Shown: positions 53,344-61,949, counted from the stretch's first letter. The stretch is 64,000 nucleotides of DNA from VRUE01 sp963704515 (GCA_963704515.1 OY969913.1:620001-684000), one strand, 5' to 3'. Numbers and translations are program-made. The notes: generated by a model from the sequence alone, not told the origin.

Positions 53344-54156
53344 CTAACCGCCGGCGGTCGTCTCGAAACGCCCCCCGACCGGCGCGTGGTCGGAGAGGCG
53401 CAGCGCCAGCCCCTCGCGGCGCAGCTCACGGGCGCGGGCCGGCCAGGGGGCTGAAGCCGCTGCTCGCCGCAGGCCACGCGAGAGCAGGTGGTCGATCGCC
53501 CAGGGCGCGGTGACGCCGTCCAAGCCGAAGCTGTCGCGCAGCGCTTCGAACGCGGCGACATCTTCCGCCGGGCGCAGGTTGAGATCGCCGCCGAAGAGCA
53601 GCGGCGTCTCGCCCGCCCAGGTCGTCGCCACCTCGGCCGCGCGCAGCATGTCCTCCGCTGCCATCGCCGGGCGGTCGTTGGTCGCGTGCAGGTTGGCGAC
53701 GCAGAGCCCGCCGGCGGTTCGGGTGAGTGCCATCGCCCGCCGCTCCGGGCGCCCGGTGTGAATTGCCGCCTCCCGCCGCTCCACGACCCCGCCACGCACC
53801 AGGGTGACGTTCGAGCCGCCCTCGCCGGAGGCGATCAGGTCGGGGTTGAGGCGCGCGGCGGCGGCGCGCAGCGGGCCGAGCGAGTTGCGCGAGGTGAGCG
53901 CCCGGTGCGCCTCGGCGCCGCTGGCGCGGGCCAGGGGAGCGGCGAAGCGGGGCGGGCACTCCTGCAGCAGGGCGACGTCCCACTCGGCGTTCGCCAGGAC
54001 CTCGGCGAACTCGGCGAGCAGGTCGCGGTTGACCTGCAGGTGGGTGGTGTTGCGCTCGGTGACCCGCAGCAGGCGCGAGCGCCAGGTGAAGAGGCCGGGG
54101 TCGGGGGGGAAGTCGCGCCCGTGGAAGAGGTTCCAGGTGACGGCGGTGAATTCCAC
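53344..54156 (-). CDS. Endonuclease/exonuclease/phosphatase-family protein
   Basis: 270 residues without a signal peptide, so intracellular. All EEP catalytic elements are visible: TWNLFHGRDF (Asn), DVALLQECPPRF (Glu), VANLHATND (His), LLFGGDLNLRPAED (Asp-Asn) and LRLSDHAPVGGRF (Asp-His). It starts at GTG 54156, divergent from argF with an 18-bp gap. A longer reading across argF is spurious. The substrate is unknown. Confidence 0.87.
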   Translation of the reverse strand: MEFTAVTWNLFHGRDFPPDPGLFTWRSRLLRVTERNTTHLQVNRDLLAEFAEVLANAEWDVALLQECPPRFAAPLARASGAEAHRALTSRNSLGPLRAAAARLNPDLIASGEGGSNVTLVRGGVVERREAAIHTGRPERRAMALTRTAGGLCVANLHATNDRPAMAAEDMLRAAEVATTWAGETPLLFGGDLNLRPAEDVAAFEALRDSFGLDGVTAPWAIDHLLSRGLRRAAASAPWPARARELRREGLALRLSDHAPVGGRFETTAGG

Positions 54157-54174
54157 CGCCGTAGTATCCGGTGC

Positions 54175-55062
54175 TTGGCGAAGCGGGACTTCCTCACGGG
54201 CGAAGAGCTGGGCGCCTTCGAGCTGGGCAAGCTGCTCGACCGCGCCGCGGCGCTGAAGGCGGGCCGGGCCGAGCGTCTGGGCGCCGAGTCGCTCGCCGGG
54301 CGCAGCATCGCGCTCGTCTTCCAGAAGCCCTCGACCCGCACGCGGATCTCCTTCGAGGTGGGGGTCGCCGAGCTCGGCGCGACCCCGATCGTCCTTCGCG
54401 GCGACGAAATGCAGGTCTCGCGCGGCGAGTCGGTCGGCGACACGGCCCGGGTGCTCTCGCGCTACGTCGACGCGATCGTGATCCGCTCCGGATCGCACGA
54501 GGCGGTCGTCGAGCTCGCCGACGCGGCGGAGGTGCCGGTCGTCAACGCGCTGACGCCGCTGCACCATCCCTGCCAGGCGCTCGCCGACCTGCTCACCATG
54601 CGCGAGCGCTGTGGCGATCTCGGCGGACGGCGGCTCGCCTACGTCGGCGACGGAAACAACGTCGCCCGCTCATTGGCGATCGTCGGCGAGCTGGCGGACC
54701 TCGAAGTGGTGGTCGCCGCGCCGCCTGGCTACCAGCTGGAGGAGGGCCACGGCGCGAAGCTGTCCGGCGACCCGCGCGACGCGGCCGCTGGCGCCGACGC
54801 GCTCTACACGGACGTCTGGGTCAGCATGGGCGACGAGGCCGAGGCCGAGCGCCGCCGCGCCGACCTCGGTCCCTTCCGGGTCGACGCCGATCTGCTCGCC
54901 GCGGCCCGCGACGATGCGATCGTCCTGCACTGCCTGCCGGCGCACCCGGGCGAGGAGATCACCGCCGAGGTGCTCTATGGCGAGCGCTCCGCCGTCTGGG
55001 ACCAGGCAGAGAACCGCCTGCACACCCAGAAGGCGCTGCTGGAGATGCTGCTCGCCGGCTGA
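54175..55062 (+). CDS. argF: Ornithine carbamoyltransferase
   Basis: Sixth step of arginine synthesis. KPSTRTRISFEVGV is the carbamoyl-phosphate STRT motif, HHPCQALADLLTM contains HPxQ, and VLHCLPAH is the ornithine-site HCLP motif; VWDQAENRLHTQKALL closes the domain. The start is TTG 54175 (295 residues). No ribosome-binding site is seen, and TAGTAT at 54163-54168 could be a -10, which would make the message leaderless. It stands apart from other arg genes, which are not in the window. Confidence 0.93.
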   Translation: MAKRDFLTGEELGAFELGKLLDRAAALKAGRAERLGAESLAGRSIALVFQKPSTRTRISFEVGVAELGATPIVLRGDEMQVSRGESVGDTARVLSRYVDAIVIRSGSHEAVVELADAAEVPVVNALTPLHHPCQALADLLTMRERCGDLGGRRLAYVGDGNNVARSLAIVGELADLEVVVAAPPGYQLEEGHGAKLSGDPRDAAAGADALYTDVWVSMGDEAEAERRRADLGPFRVDADLLAAARDDAIVLHCLPAHPGEEITAEVLYGERSAVWDQAENRLHTQKALLEMLLAG

Positions 55063-55065
55063 GCC

Positions 55066-55857
55066 GTGTACCCGGAGATCCACATCGGGCCGCTCACCCT
55101 GCAGACCTTCGGCCTGATGTTCGCGCTTGCCTTCCTCGCCGCCGGGGCGCTGATCGCCAAGCGGCTGAAGGAGACCGGCAAGCCGGTCGACTGGGCGTAT
55201 GAGATGTGCTTCTCGGCGCTGCTCGGCGGCCTGGTCGGCTCGCGCGTCTACTTCGTCGTGCAGAACTTCGACAGCGTCAAGGGCGACCTGCTCGGCAACC
55301 TCTTCGGCGGCTCGGGGCTGGTCTGGTACGGCGGCGCGATCGGAGGGGCGCTCGCGGTGCTCGCCTGGGCCGGGTATCGTCGCTTCCTCGGGCTCGCCCT
55401 GCTCGACCTCGCCGCCCCCGCTCTGGCGCTGGGCTACGCGATCGGCCGCTGCGGCTGCCAGCTCTCCGGCGACGGCGACTACGGCAAGCCCTGGAACGGC
55501 CCCTGGGCGATGTCCTACCCGCACGGCACGGTGCCCACCGAGCGCACCGTGCACCCGACCCCGGTCTACGAGACGCTGGCGATGGGACTTGGCGCCTGGA
55601 TGCTCTGGCAGATGCGCGACAGGTTCCGGACGGGGGTGCTCTTCGCGATCTACCTGCTCTACGCGGGGGCCGAGCGCTTCCTGGTCGAGTTCCTGCGCCG
55701 CAACCACCACGTCGTCCTGGGACTGACCGCGGCCCAGCTCGAGAGCCTGGGGATGATGGTGGCCGGTGCCGTCTGGATCGTTGCGGTGCGGCGGCGACAC
55801 GGTACGCTTTCGGCGATGGCCGCCACCAAGACGATCCAGCCCCTTCCGGGCTCGTAA
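55066..55857 (+). CDS. lgt: Phosphatidylglycerol-prolipoprotein diacylglyceryl transferase
   Basis: Seven-helix membrane enzyme that attaches diacylglycerol to the lipobox Cys of prolipoproteins. Landmarks: GSGLVWYGGAIGGALA, GYAIGRCGCQLSGDGDYGK (Lgt signature region), HPTPVYETLAMG and YAGAERFLVEFLR. It begins GTG 55066 (VYPEIHIGPLTLQTFG), three bases after argF. Length 263 residues is normal. Confidence 0.92.
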   Translation: MYPEIHIGPLTLQTFGLMFALAFLAAGALIAKRLKETGKPVDWAYEMCFSALLGGLVGSRVYFVVQNFDSVKGDLLGNLFGGSGLVWYGGAIGGALAVLAWAGYRRFLGLALLDLAAPALALGYAIGRCGCQLSGDGDYGKPWNGPWAMSYPHGTVPTERTVHPTPVYETLAMGLGAWMLWQMRDRFRTGVLFAIYLLYAGAERFLVEFLRRNHHVVLGLTAAQLESLGMMVAGAVWIVAVRRRHGTLSAMAATKTIQPLPGS

Positions 55858-55859
55858 CG

Positions 55860-56696
55860 GTGGCAGCCCAGACGGAAGGCGCGCCGCCGCAGGTGAGCGC
55901 CGCCGAGATCATCAAGCAGTCCGCCGAATCGATCGCCGCCGCCGGTTGCGGAACCCCCGACGCCGACGCCACCGCGCTCGTCGCCAAGGTGCTGGCGATG
56001 CCGGTCGAGGATTTAGAGCGCGACGGTGCGACCGAGGTGACGGCAGATGCACGGGCGGAGGTCGAACGGCTCGTCGCCCGGCGCAGCGAGCGCGAGCCGC
56101 TCGAGTACATCCTTGGGGCCACCCGCTTCCGCGGGATTGAGATCGGCGTCGACGAGCGGGTGCTGATTCCGCGCCGGGAGACCGAGCTGCTGGTTGAGAT
56201 CGGCGCCGAGCTGCCGCGGGGGGCGCGGGTGCACGAGGTCGGCACCGGCTCGGGTGCGATCGCCCTGGCGCTGCTCAGCGAGCGACCCGACCTGCGCGTC
56301 ACCGCCTCCGACCTCTCGCCCGAGGCGGCGGAGAAAGCTCGCGAGAACGCGGCACGACTCGGCATCCCGCTCGAGGTGACGGTGACGGCGGGGATCCCAA
56401 ACCACGTCGAGGACGTCGACCTGCTGATCGCCAACCTTCCCTACATCACCGACACCTCGATCGACGAGCGCTCGCCGGAGATCCGCCGCGAGCCGGAGAT
56501 CGCCGTGCTCGGCGAGAGCGGCGCCGACGGGCTCGGCGTGATCCGCGGTCTGATCGCCGAAACGCCAAGCGGTTGGCGGATGGCGCTCGAGCACGACACC
56601 CACCACGGCCCGGCGATGCGCGAGCTGCTGCGCGAGGCGGAGACGCGCACCGACTACCGCGGCGACGAGCGGGTCACGGTCGGCACCGCGCGATGA
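55860..56696 (+). CDS. prmC: Peptide chain release factor N5-glutamine methyltransferase
   Basis: Methylates the Gln of the GGQ motif in release factors. The N-terminal helical domain (EREPLEYILGATRFRGIEIGVDERVLIPRRETELLVE) and the SAM fold HEVGTGSGAIALALLSERP are typical. The catalytic motif reads LLIANLPYITD, NLPY rather than the usual NPPY. It starts at GTG 55860, two bases after the lgt stop, and overlaps lysS by four bases. Confidence 0.9.
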   Translation: MAAQTEGAPPQVSAAEIIKQSAESIAAAGCGTPDADATALVAKVLAMPVEDLERDGATEVTADARAEVERLVARRSEREPLEYILGATRFRGIEIGVDERVLIPRRETELLVEIGAELPRGARVHEVGTGSGAIALALLSERPDLRVTASDLSPEAAEKARENAARLGIPLEVTVTAGIPNHVEDVDLLIANLPYITDTSIDERSPEIRREPEIAVLGESGADGLGVIRGLIAETPSGWRMALEHDTHHGPAMRELLREAETRTDYRGDERVTVGTAR

Positions 56697-58201
56697 GCGA
56701 CGGGGCCCCCGCGAAGGCCGAGCCTTCGGAGGGCTCCCCCGCGAAGGTCCGGCGAGAGAAGCTGGAGCGCCTGCGGGCGGAAGGGGTCGACCCCTTTCCC
56801 CATGAGGGCTTTCCAGACCGCGACAAGATCGCCGCGATCCTCGCCGCACACGACCCCGAGCAGCTCGGCGAGGGCACGCATTCCGAGCTCGCATACCGGA
56901 TCGCCGGGCGCCTGGTCGGCCGCCGCGGACACGGCAAGACGATCTTCCTCGACGTCCGCGACCTGACTGGGACGATCCAGGCCTACGCGCGCGTCGATGC
57001 GCTCGGCGAGGAGGCGTTTGGCCGCATCGACGCGCTCGACATCGGCGACGCGGTCGGGATCGAGGGCGACGTTCACGTGACCAAGCGCGGGCAGCTGGCG
57101 CTGGCGGTGCGCGAGTGCACGATGCTGGGCAAGGCGCTGCGCGACCCGCCGGACCTCTTCCACGGGATCTCCGACGTCGAGGTCCGATACCGCCAGCGCG
57201 AGCTCGACCTGATGGCGAACGAGCGCTCGCGCGAGGTCTTCGCGATGCGGGCGCAACTGGTCGCGGCGATCCGCGGCTACCTGAACGAGCGCGACTTCGT
57301 CGAGGTCGAAACGCCGATCCTGCAGACCCTTGCCGGCGGCGCCGCGGCCCGCCCGTTCGCCACCCACCACCATGCGCTCAACCGCGAACTCTTCCTGCGC
57401 ACCGCGACCGAGCTCTATCTGAAGCGGGCGATCGTCGGCGGCTTCGAGAACGTCTACGAGCTGAGCCGGTTCTTCCGCAACGAGGGCATCTCGCCCAAAC
57501 ACAACCCCGAGTTCACGATGCTCGAGTGGTTCCTCAGCTGCGCCGGCTACGAGGGGGTGATGGCCTTTGCCGAGGAGATGCTCTCGGCCGTGGTCGAGCA
57601 GGTGCTGGGCACGACGGTAGTCGAGCGCGACGGCGAGAAGATCGACTTCAAGGCACCGTGGAAGCGAATCACCCTGCAGGACGCGATCCGCGAGGAGACC
57701 GGCGTCGACATCCTCACCGCGAGCCGCGACGAGTTGATCGCGCTGCTCGAGGACGACGCTCCCCCAGAGGCGGACTGGGCCTGGATCGTCGACGAGATTC
57801 AGGGCAAGCTGATCGAGCCGAAGCTGATCCAGCCCACCTTCCTCGTCGACCTGCCGCGCGAACTATGGCCGACGGTGAAGCCGGTCGCCGAGCACCCGGA
57901 GTTACTGGGCGAGGCCTTCGACGGGGTCGTCGACGGGATGGAGATCATCGGCGGCGGCACCGACACCAACGACGCGGACATGCAGCGCGAGAACTTCGTC
58001 CGCCAGCGCCAGCGCCGCCACCCCGAGAGCGAGGAGGCGCCCTATCCAAGCGACGACGAGTTCGTGCGGGCGCTCGAGTACGGCTCGCTGCCGGCGGGTG
58101 GCTCGGGCATCGGCATCGACCGCCTGACGATGATCCTCGCCGGCGCCGAGAACCTGCGCGACGTGATCCTCTTCCCCTCGATGCGCCCGCCCCAGGACTG
58201 A
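56693..58201 (+). CDS. lysS: Lysyl-tRNA synthetase, class II
   Basis: 502 residues: an N-terminal OB-fold anticodon-binding domain (YRIAGRLVGRRGHGKTIFLDVRDLTG), motif 2 region (FFRNEGISPKHNPEFTMLEWF) and motif 3 (GGSGIGIDRLTMIL). The lysine pocket differs from E. coli LysU at several aligned places: MLEWF where ExY is usual, and MEIIGGGTDTNDADM where EIxNGFSELND is usual, i.e. Asn to Gly, Phe to Gly and Glu to Asp. It is still best called LysRS, but specificity deserves checking. ATGA overlap with prmC. Confidence 0.9.
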   Translation: MSDGAPAKAEPSEGSPAKVRREKLERLRAEGVDPFPHEGFPDRDKIAAILAAHDPEQLGEGTHSELAYRIAGRLVGRRGHGKTIFLDVRDLTGTIQAYARVDALGEEAFGRIDALDIGDAVGIEGDVHVTKRGQLALAVRECTMLGKALRDPPDLFHGISDVEVRYRQRELDLMANERSREVFAMRAQLVAAIRGYLNERDFVEVETPILQTLAGGAAARPFATHHHALNRELFLRTATELYLKRAIVGGFENVYELSRFFRNEGISPKHNPEFTMLEWFLSCAGYEGVMAFAEEMLSAVVEQVLGTTVVERDGEKIDFKAPWKRITLQDAIREETGVDILTASRDELIALLEDDAPPEADWAWIVDEIQGKLIEPKLIQPTFLVDLPRELWPTVKPVAEHPELLGEAFDGVVDGMEIIGGGTDTNDADMQRENFVRQRQRRHPESEEAPYPSDDEFVRALEYGSLPAGGSGIGIDRLTMILAGAENLRDVILFPSMRPPQD

Positions 58202-58233
58202 CCGCCGACGGCCCGTCGGCCCCCGGGTTGCCG

Positions 58234-58572
58234 CTAGCCGACCGTGGCGCCGGTGCCGTCCTCGCGGGCGCAGAGCCAGGCGAAGAGGGCGATGGCGACC
58301 AGGGCCCCGAGCCAGTGCAGTCCGACCAGCACGAAGAGGGCGCTGACGACGCCGGCGAGCACCGCGCGCAGCAGGGTCGGCGGCGGCTCGAGTCCAACCA
58401 CCCGCGCTGTCACCCAGGCGCAGCCGAGCCAGGACAGCGGCCCGACCAGCCAACCCCAGCTTTCGAAGAAGCCGTGCGAGAGGACGATCGCCAGCACGAT
58501 CGAGAGCACCGCCACGGCAATCAGCTGCACCACCGCCACTCGCCAGAAGACTTCGAATCTCACGCCACGCAT
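58234..58572 (-). CDS. Small membrane protein
   Basis: 112 residues from ATG 58572: three or four hydrophobic helices (VAVVQLIAVAVLSIVLAIVL; LVGPLSWLGCAWVTARVVGL; LLRAVLAGVVSALFVLVGLHWLGALVAIALFAWL). Convergent with lysS. No function can be assigned. Confidence 0.7.
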   Translation of the reverse strand: MRGVRFEVFWRVAVVQLIAVAVLSIVLAIVLSHGFFESWGWLVGPLSWLGCAWVTARVVGLEPPPTLLRAVLAGVVSALFVLVGLHWLGALVAIALFAWLCAREDGTGATVG

Positions 58573-58634
58573 TCTTCCACCTGCGGCACCGCGCTCCAAT
58601 CGCTCCCGTCGTGTTCCATAATCAAGAGCGGCCT

Positions 58635-58707
58635 GGGCGGTTAGCTCAGTTGGGAGAGCGCCTGCCTTACAAGGAGGGGGTCACTGGTTCGAGCCCAGTA
58701 CCGCCCA
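58635..58707 (+). tRNA. tRNA-Val (anticodon UAC)
   Basis: Acceptor GGGCGGT pairs with ACCGCCC at 58700-58706, discriminator A. D arm GCTC/GAGC; anticodon loop CTTACAA gives TAC; T arm ACTGG-TTCGAGC-CCAGT. The anticodon stem CCTGC/GGAGG has a G-G mismatch at the fourth pair, where the usual sequence is GCAGG. CCA is not encoded. The accessory region starts immediately downstream. Confidence 0.95.
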
Positions 58708-59045
58708 TGGCGGGAAGTTGCTGCTAATTGGTGGGTTCCTGATCGGGAGAGGCAGCTGGTATCGCTCGGTAGCGCGCTCCGTTTCGGGCACGAGTGCCCG
58801 AAATCGCGGCGATTGCTGTGGATCGACGCCGATTCGCGCCGATTCGGACTCGCTTTCGAGGGCGAGCGGAGCTACGGTCCGCCACCCAAGACATATGGCC
58901 CCGGCGACGCGCCAACGCCCCGGGGCCTGGCACCGAAGAAACAGCTTCGATGCACGACCGATTCTCCCAGAGCACTTCGCGTGCCGGTGGAGAGGTGGGC
59001 CTGATCTGAGCGCTCTTCGGTGTCCCGACCGGAAGGAGGGGCGCC
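58708..59045. promoter_or_regulatory. Gene-free leader of the five-gene operon (regulatory repeats)
   Basis: No supported gene in 338 bp. It contains a perfect inverted repeat TTTCGGGCAC-GA-GTGCCCGAAA (58782-58803), a direct repeat of GCCGATTCG at about 58830-58848, and a short AATCG-CGG-CGATT palindrome. It ends with GGAAGGAGG seven bases before the ATG at 59046. Binding sites for the XRE regulators encoded downstream are a reasonable guess. Confidence 0.55.
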
Positions 59046-59459
59046 ATGCCCGACATCACCGCAACGATCGACCGCCACCAGCGCGACGGTCTCTACGAGA
59101 TGGTCCGTAACCACCTCGGCTCTGTAGGCGATCTCTGGCACGCGCTGGAGTACGACAAGGATTTCGCCAAGGCCGAGCGGCTTGGCCTGGAGTTCGGCGA
59201 AGACTTCCGCCTGCTCGACGACATCGGCTGGAAGGAGAAAGACGACCGCGAGTCCTTCGACCTGACCATGCCGCCGCATGACCTGATGGAAGTGCTGAAG
59301 CGCCTGCACGGCGAAGCCGAAGCGGTGCTTCTGGAATCGGGCACCGAGCGCGAGTCGCGAGAGGCCGACGTCGAGACCAACGCTCGCTTCCAGCTCGGCC
59401 TCGACGCCTGCGAGGAAGTGCTCGTCGACCTGGACGACCGAGAGGGCGGGCGAGCATGA
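59046..59459 (+). CDS. Hypothetical protein, first gene of accessory operon
   Basis: 137 residues, acidic, mostly helical: ATIDRHQRDGLYEMVRNHLGSVGDLWHALEYDKDFAKAERLGLEFGEDFRLLDDIGWKEKDDRESFDLTMPPHDLMEVLKRLHGEAEAVLLES. No family recognised. A strong ribosome-binding site (AAGGAGG) precedes the ATG. It overlaps the next gene by four bases. Confidence 0.8.
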   Translation: MPDITATIDRHQRDGLYEMVRNHLGSVGDLWHALEYDKDFAKAERLGLEFGEDFRLLDDIGWKEKDDRESFDLTMPPHDLMEVLKRLHGEAEAVLLESGTERESREADVETNARFQLGLDACEEVLVDLDDREGGRA

Positions 59460-59680
59460 CCGCCGCGAAGAAGCGTCTCCGCCCCGGAGAGCTGGACGAT
59501 CAGGTGCTCGCCTACATGCGCAAGCACTGCGACGACCCGCTGACCGCGAGCGCGATCGGCAAGGGCATCGGCCGCTCCTCCGGCGCCATCGCCAACTGCC
59601 TCGCCAGGCTGGCGAAGGAGAAGAAGGTGCGCCAGGCCAAGCGCAAGCCGCGTGCCTATGTCGTCAGGGAGGTGAAGTAG
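59456..59680 (+). CDS. Small winged-helix DNA-binding protein
   Basis: 74 residues: ELDDQVLAYMRKHCDDPLTASAIGKGIGRSSGAIANCLARLAKEKKVRQAKRKPRAYVV is a compact winged helix-turn-helix (MarR/ArsR-like wing) with a basic wing. ATGA overlap with the preceding gene. Likely a regulator within this module. Confidence 0.8.
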   Translation: MTAAKKRLRPGELDDQVLAYMRKHCDDPLTASAIGKGIGRSSGAIANCLARLAKEKKVRQAKRKPRAYVVREVK

Positions 59681-59682
59681 CC

Positions 59683-60102
59683 ATGTGCGGGCAATGCGGA
59701 GGACAGCGCGGTCGCCGGCTCTTCTCCGAACAGACTCCGCCGGGGCTCAACTACGCGGTCGTGACGGGGAAGCTGCTCGATGACCCCAGGCAGGGCGGCG
59801 GTCCGGGTGGCACTCCGATCCTCATCATGCGGATCGAGTTCCCGGTAGCCGACCCCGAACACCCGCGGCTGCTCTGGACCTACGCCAGCTATGAAGTCGA
59901 GGTGCCCGGCGACGTTGGGGGGCGCCGCGTCGAAGAGTTGAGAAAGGGTGCTCCCGTGCTTGTGGCGGGCAAGCTCAGCGAACGCTGCTCACTGGAGGAT
60001 GGTCATGCGAGTTGCAGCGGCGCCCTCGTCGCCAACCTGATCCACCCCGGCCCGTTGCCTGAGCAGTTGGCCGACTCGCCCGGCGCGAGGTACATGCCAT
60101 GA
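59683..60102 (+). CDS. SSB-like OB-fold protein
   Basis: 139 residues. After a Cys/Gly N-terminus (MCGQCGGQRG), the segment NYAVVTGKLLDDPRQGGGPGGTPILIMRIEF...TYASYEVEVPG...VEELRKGAPVLVAGKLSER...SGALVANLIHPGP follows the strand order of single-strand-binding OB folds. The acidic SSB C-terminal tip is absent. It may bind ssDNA or RNA in a mobile element. Confidence 0.7.
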   Translation: MCGQCGGQRGRRLFSEQTPPGLNYAVVTGKLLDDPRQGGGPGGTPILIMRIEFPVADPEHPRLLWTYASYEVEVPGDVGGRRVEELRKGAPVLVAGKLSERCSLEDGHASCSGALVANLIHPGPLPEQLADSPGARYMP

Positions 60103-60479
60103 CGCCACGCGCCCCGACCTCCGCACCGCCGACGCCGGAGATGAAAGTTCGCTTCGGAGAGAACCTGGCCCGCCATCGCAATCACGCCGATATCTCCCAA
60201 GAGGAGCTGGGCTTCCGTGCCTCGATCCATCGCACCGAGGTCGGTCTGCTCGAGCGAGGCGAACGCATCCCGCGTGTCGACACCGCGCTGCGGATCGCCG
60301 GCAGCCTCGGAGTTCCGCTGGACGATCTCGTCGCCGGCCTGGAGTGGCGCCCCGGTTACGAGATCGTCGTGCCGGGCTCGTGGGAGATCGTCGAGCGAAA
60401 CGGCCGGGCGCAGGGCAGCCCCGACGAACCTCCCGTCGAGAGCCCCGCGCCGGCCGAGACCTCGGGCGACTCCCAATGA
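60099..60479 (+). CDS. XRE-family transcriptional regulator (first of a pair)
   Basis: 126 residues: HTH VRFGENLARHRNHADISQEELGFRASIHRTEVGLLERGERIPRVDTALRIAGSLGVPLDDLVAGLEW, then a short domain RPGYEIVVPGSWEIVER and a Pro-rich tail. It overlaps both neighbouring genes by four bases. It is paralogous to the next gene. Confidence 0.87.
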   Translation: MTPRAPTSAPPTPEMKVRFGENLARHRNHADISQEELGFRASIHRTEVGLLERGERIPRVDTALRIAGSLGVPLDDLVAGLEWRPGYEIVVPGSWEIVERNGRAQGSPDEPPVESPAPAETSGDSQ

Positions 60480-60799
60480 CCGCGGGCTCGCGCTCCAAGA
60501 CCCCGTTCCCCTTCCAAGCCCTCGCCCGCTTCGCAGACAACCTCTACCGCGCCCGCGAGCTCGCTGGCCTCGACCAGAAAGAGGCAGCGAAGCGCGCCGC
60601 CCTAGCCCGCTCCAAGCTCGACAAGATCGAGGGCGGCGAATACATCCCAAGCCTCGACGTCCTCATCCGCCTCGCCGGCACCTACTCGACCTCAGTGGGC
60701 GATCTCGTCAACGGCGTCACTTGGCGCTCCGGCTGGGTCGAGCACTCCGGGCCGGCAGAGTATGTCGTCTCGGACGACGAACCCCGACCGACAATCTAG
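60476..60799 (+). CDS. XRE-family transcriptional regulator (second of a pair)
   Basis: 107 residues from ATG 60476: ALARFADNLYRARELAGLDQKEAAKRAALARSKLDKIEGGEYIPSLDVLIRLAGTYSTSVGDLVNGVTWRSGWVE. Same layout as the preceding regulator (HTH, then a WRxG block), so the two arose by duplication and may form a heterodimeric or opposing pair. Last gene of the operon. Confidence 0.87.
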   Translation: MTAGSRSKTPFPFQALARFADNLYRARELAGLDQKEAAKRAALARSKLDKIEGGEYIPSLDVLIRLAGTYSTSVGDLVNGVTWRSGWVEHSGPAEYVVSDDEPRPTI

Positions 60800-61046
60800 C
60801 CATAGCAAATGGCATGAACTCGGGGATCGGCCTTGATGCTCGGCGGTGCATTGCTCTCGCTATCCACGCGGGAGCAGCAACCTGAACGGTCGGCCCCGAA
60901 GTGGTGTCCGTCGGCGAGGCGTTTGGGTCCCGGCACTTGGTCGGCAAGGGCGTGGTCCCTGCGCAGACGGACAGCTATTTCAACCTGGCTGGACGCTGTG
61001 TTCGCGCGGACGGAGGCCGAACCGCTGGTGGCTCAGGTCGTCGAGT
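60800..61046. other. Spacer between operon and zinc-finger gene
   Basis: 247 bp between the convergent ends of the XRE gene and the minus-strand zinc-finger gene. Open frames on the plus strand here (for example from a GTG at 60901) have no ribosome-binding site or recognisable content; I see no supported gene. Confidence 0.5.
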
Positions 61047-61949
61047 TCAGTTCGCCCTCGCGGAATCCGCGCGGACAAGAGTGGCTAGCGCCGAGCCCAG
61101 ATTGGGTTCGGGCCCCGAAGGCGGCGACGTTGCTGGCCGCCCCGCCCAGTCCACCAAATGTATGGTGTCCCGGAGCGCCTTCGTTTCGCGCGGCAGAAGG
61201 AACTTCTTCTCCTCAACAGCGCACGGCCGCTCGCCTACCGGAACCGCCGCGATGATCCGCCCCCCATACAGCCAGTTGCGCAAGTGGTAGGTCAATTGTG
61301 CGTCGTGGTCTGCCAGGCTCGTGCCTGGCGTGCCGCGGAATAGTGTCTCGCGTCGGAACGTCTGCCCGTCCGCGGCGATCCATACGTCCATGTACCCCCT
61401 GGTCGTAGTCCGTATGTCGCATCCTTCGTGGATCTCAAATGGCATCGCATTTCGCACGAGCCAGGCGTGCTGGTGAAAGATCTCCTCCCCGAACTTGAGC
61501 ACCCCGCGACCAGGTCCGCCGGACCACCACGCCTTGACGGCAACGACGTCATGTGACGGGGGTCCGAAAGTCCCCGCAGACGAAAGGCGTCGCCAGGTGG
61601 CGTCAACGGCATCCTTCCACGCGACCGCGGGGGCCTTCAAATGCTGCGGGTGGGAAAGGCTGTAAGTGCCGGCGTCGAGAAGATCAGCAATCTGTCGAAG
61701 GTCGGTTGCGTTCAGGAGTGCTTCCGCTCCGCCGACAGGCACCCCAGCCTCGCAGGCCTGACAGCGACGGCGTTGGATCTCAGATCGATATACGTTGGCG
61801 AGTCCGACCCTGTAACCCGTCGGGACTTCAACTACCTCCGATTCAACATGGGCGTCGCACATCGGCCTTTGGCACTGCGGGCAGGTGAAGTACGAAGGCC
61901 GGCCGCAGTCGTAACAGCCATCCATTGCAGCGCAGTCTACGTGCGTCAT
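61047..61949 (-). CDS. Zinc-finger hypothetical protein
   Basis: About 300 residues. The N-terminus MDGCYDCGRPSYFTCPQCQRPMCDAHVES has paired CxxC units and a terminal CxxH, like a B-box or AN1-type zinc finger, with another CQAC downstream. The rest has no recognised domain; ETLFRGTPGTSLADHDAQLTYHLRNWLYGG is notable near the C-terminus. The start is ATG 61949 or ATG 61925; no ribosome-binding site decides. Lies in the accessory region beyond tRNA-Val. Confidence 0.7.
   Translation of the reverse strand: MTHVDCAAMDGCYDCGRPSYFTCPQCQRPMCDAHVESEVVEVPTGYRVGLANVYRSEIQRRRCQACEAGVPVGGAEALLNATDLRQIADLLDAGTYSLSHPQHLKAPAVAWKDAVDATWRRLSSAGTFGPPSHDVVAVKAWWSGGPGRGVLKFGEEIFHQHAWLVRNAMPFEIHEGCDIRTTTRGYMDVWIAADGQTFRRETLFRGTPGTSLADHDAQLTYHLRNWLYGGRIIAAVPVGERPCAVEEKKFLLPRETKALRDTIHLVDWAGRPATSPPSGPEPNLGSALATLVRADSARAN

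Noticed and set aside
53488..54174. N-terminal extension of ArgF across the EEP gene
   Set aside because: The in-frame extension is a shadow of the minus-strand EEP gene; family length and motifs fit a start at TTG 54175.
60833..61290. Plus-strand frames after the second XRE gene
   Set aside because: No ribosome-binding site, no recognisable domain, and they run into the zinc-finger gene on the other strand.
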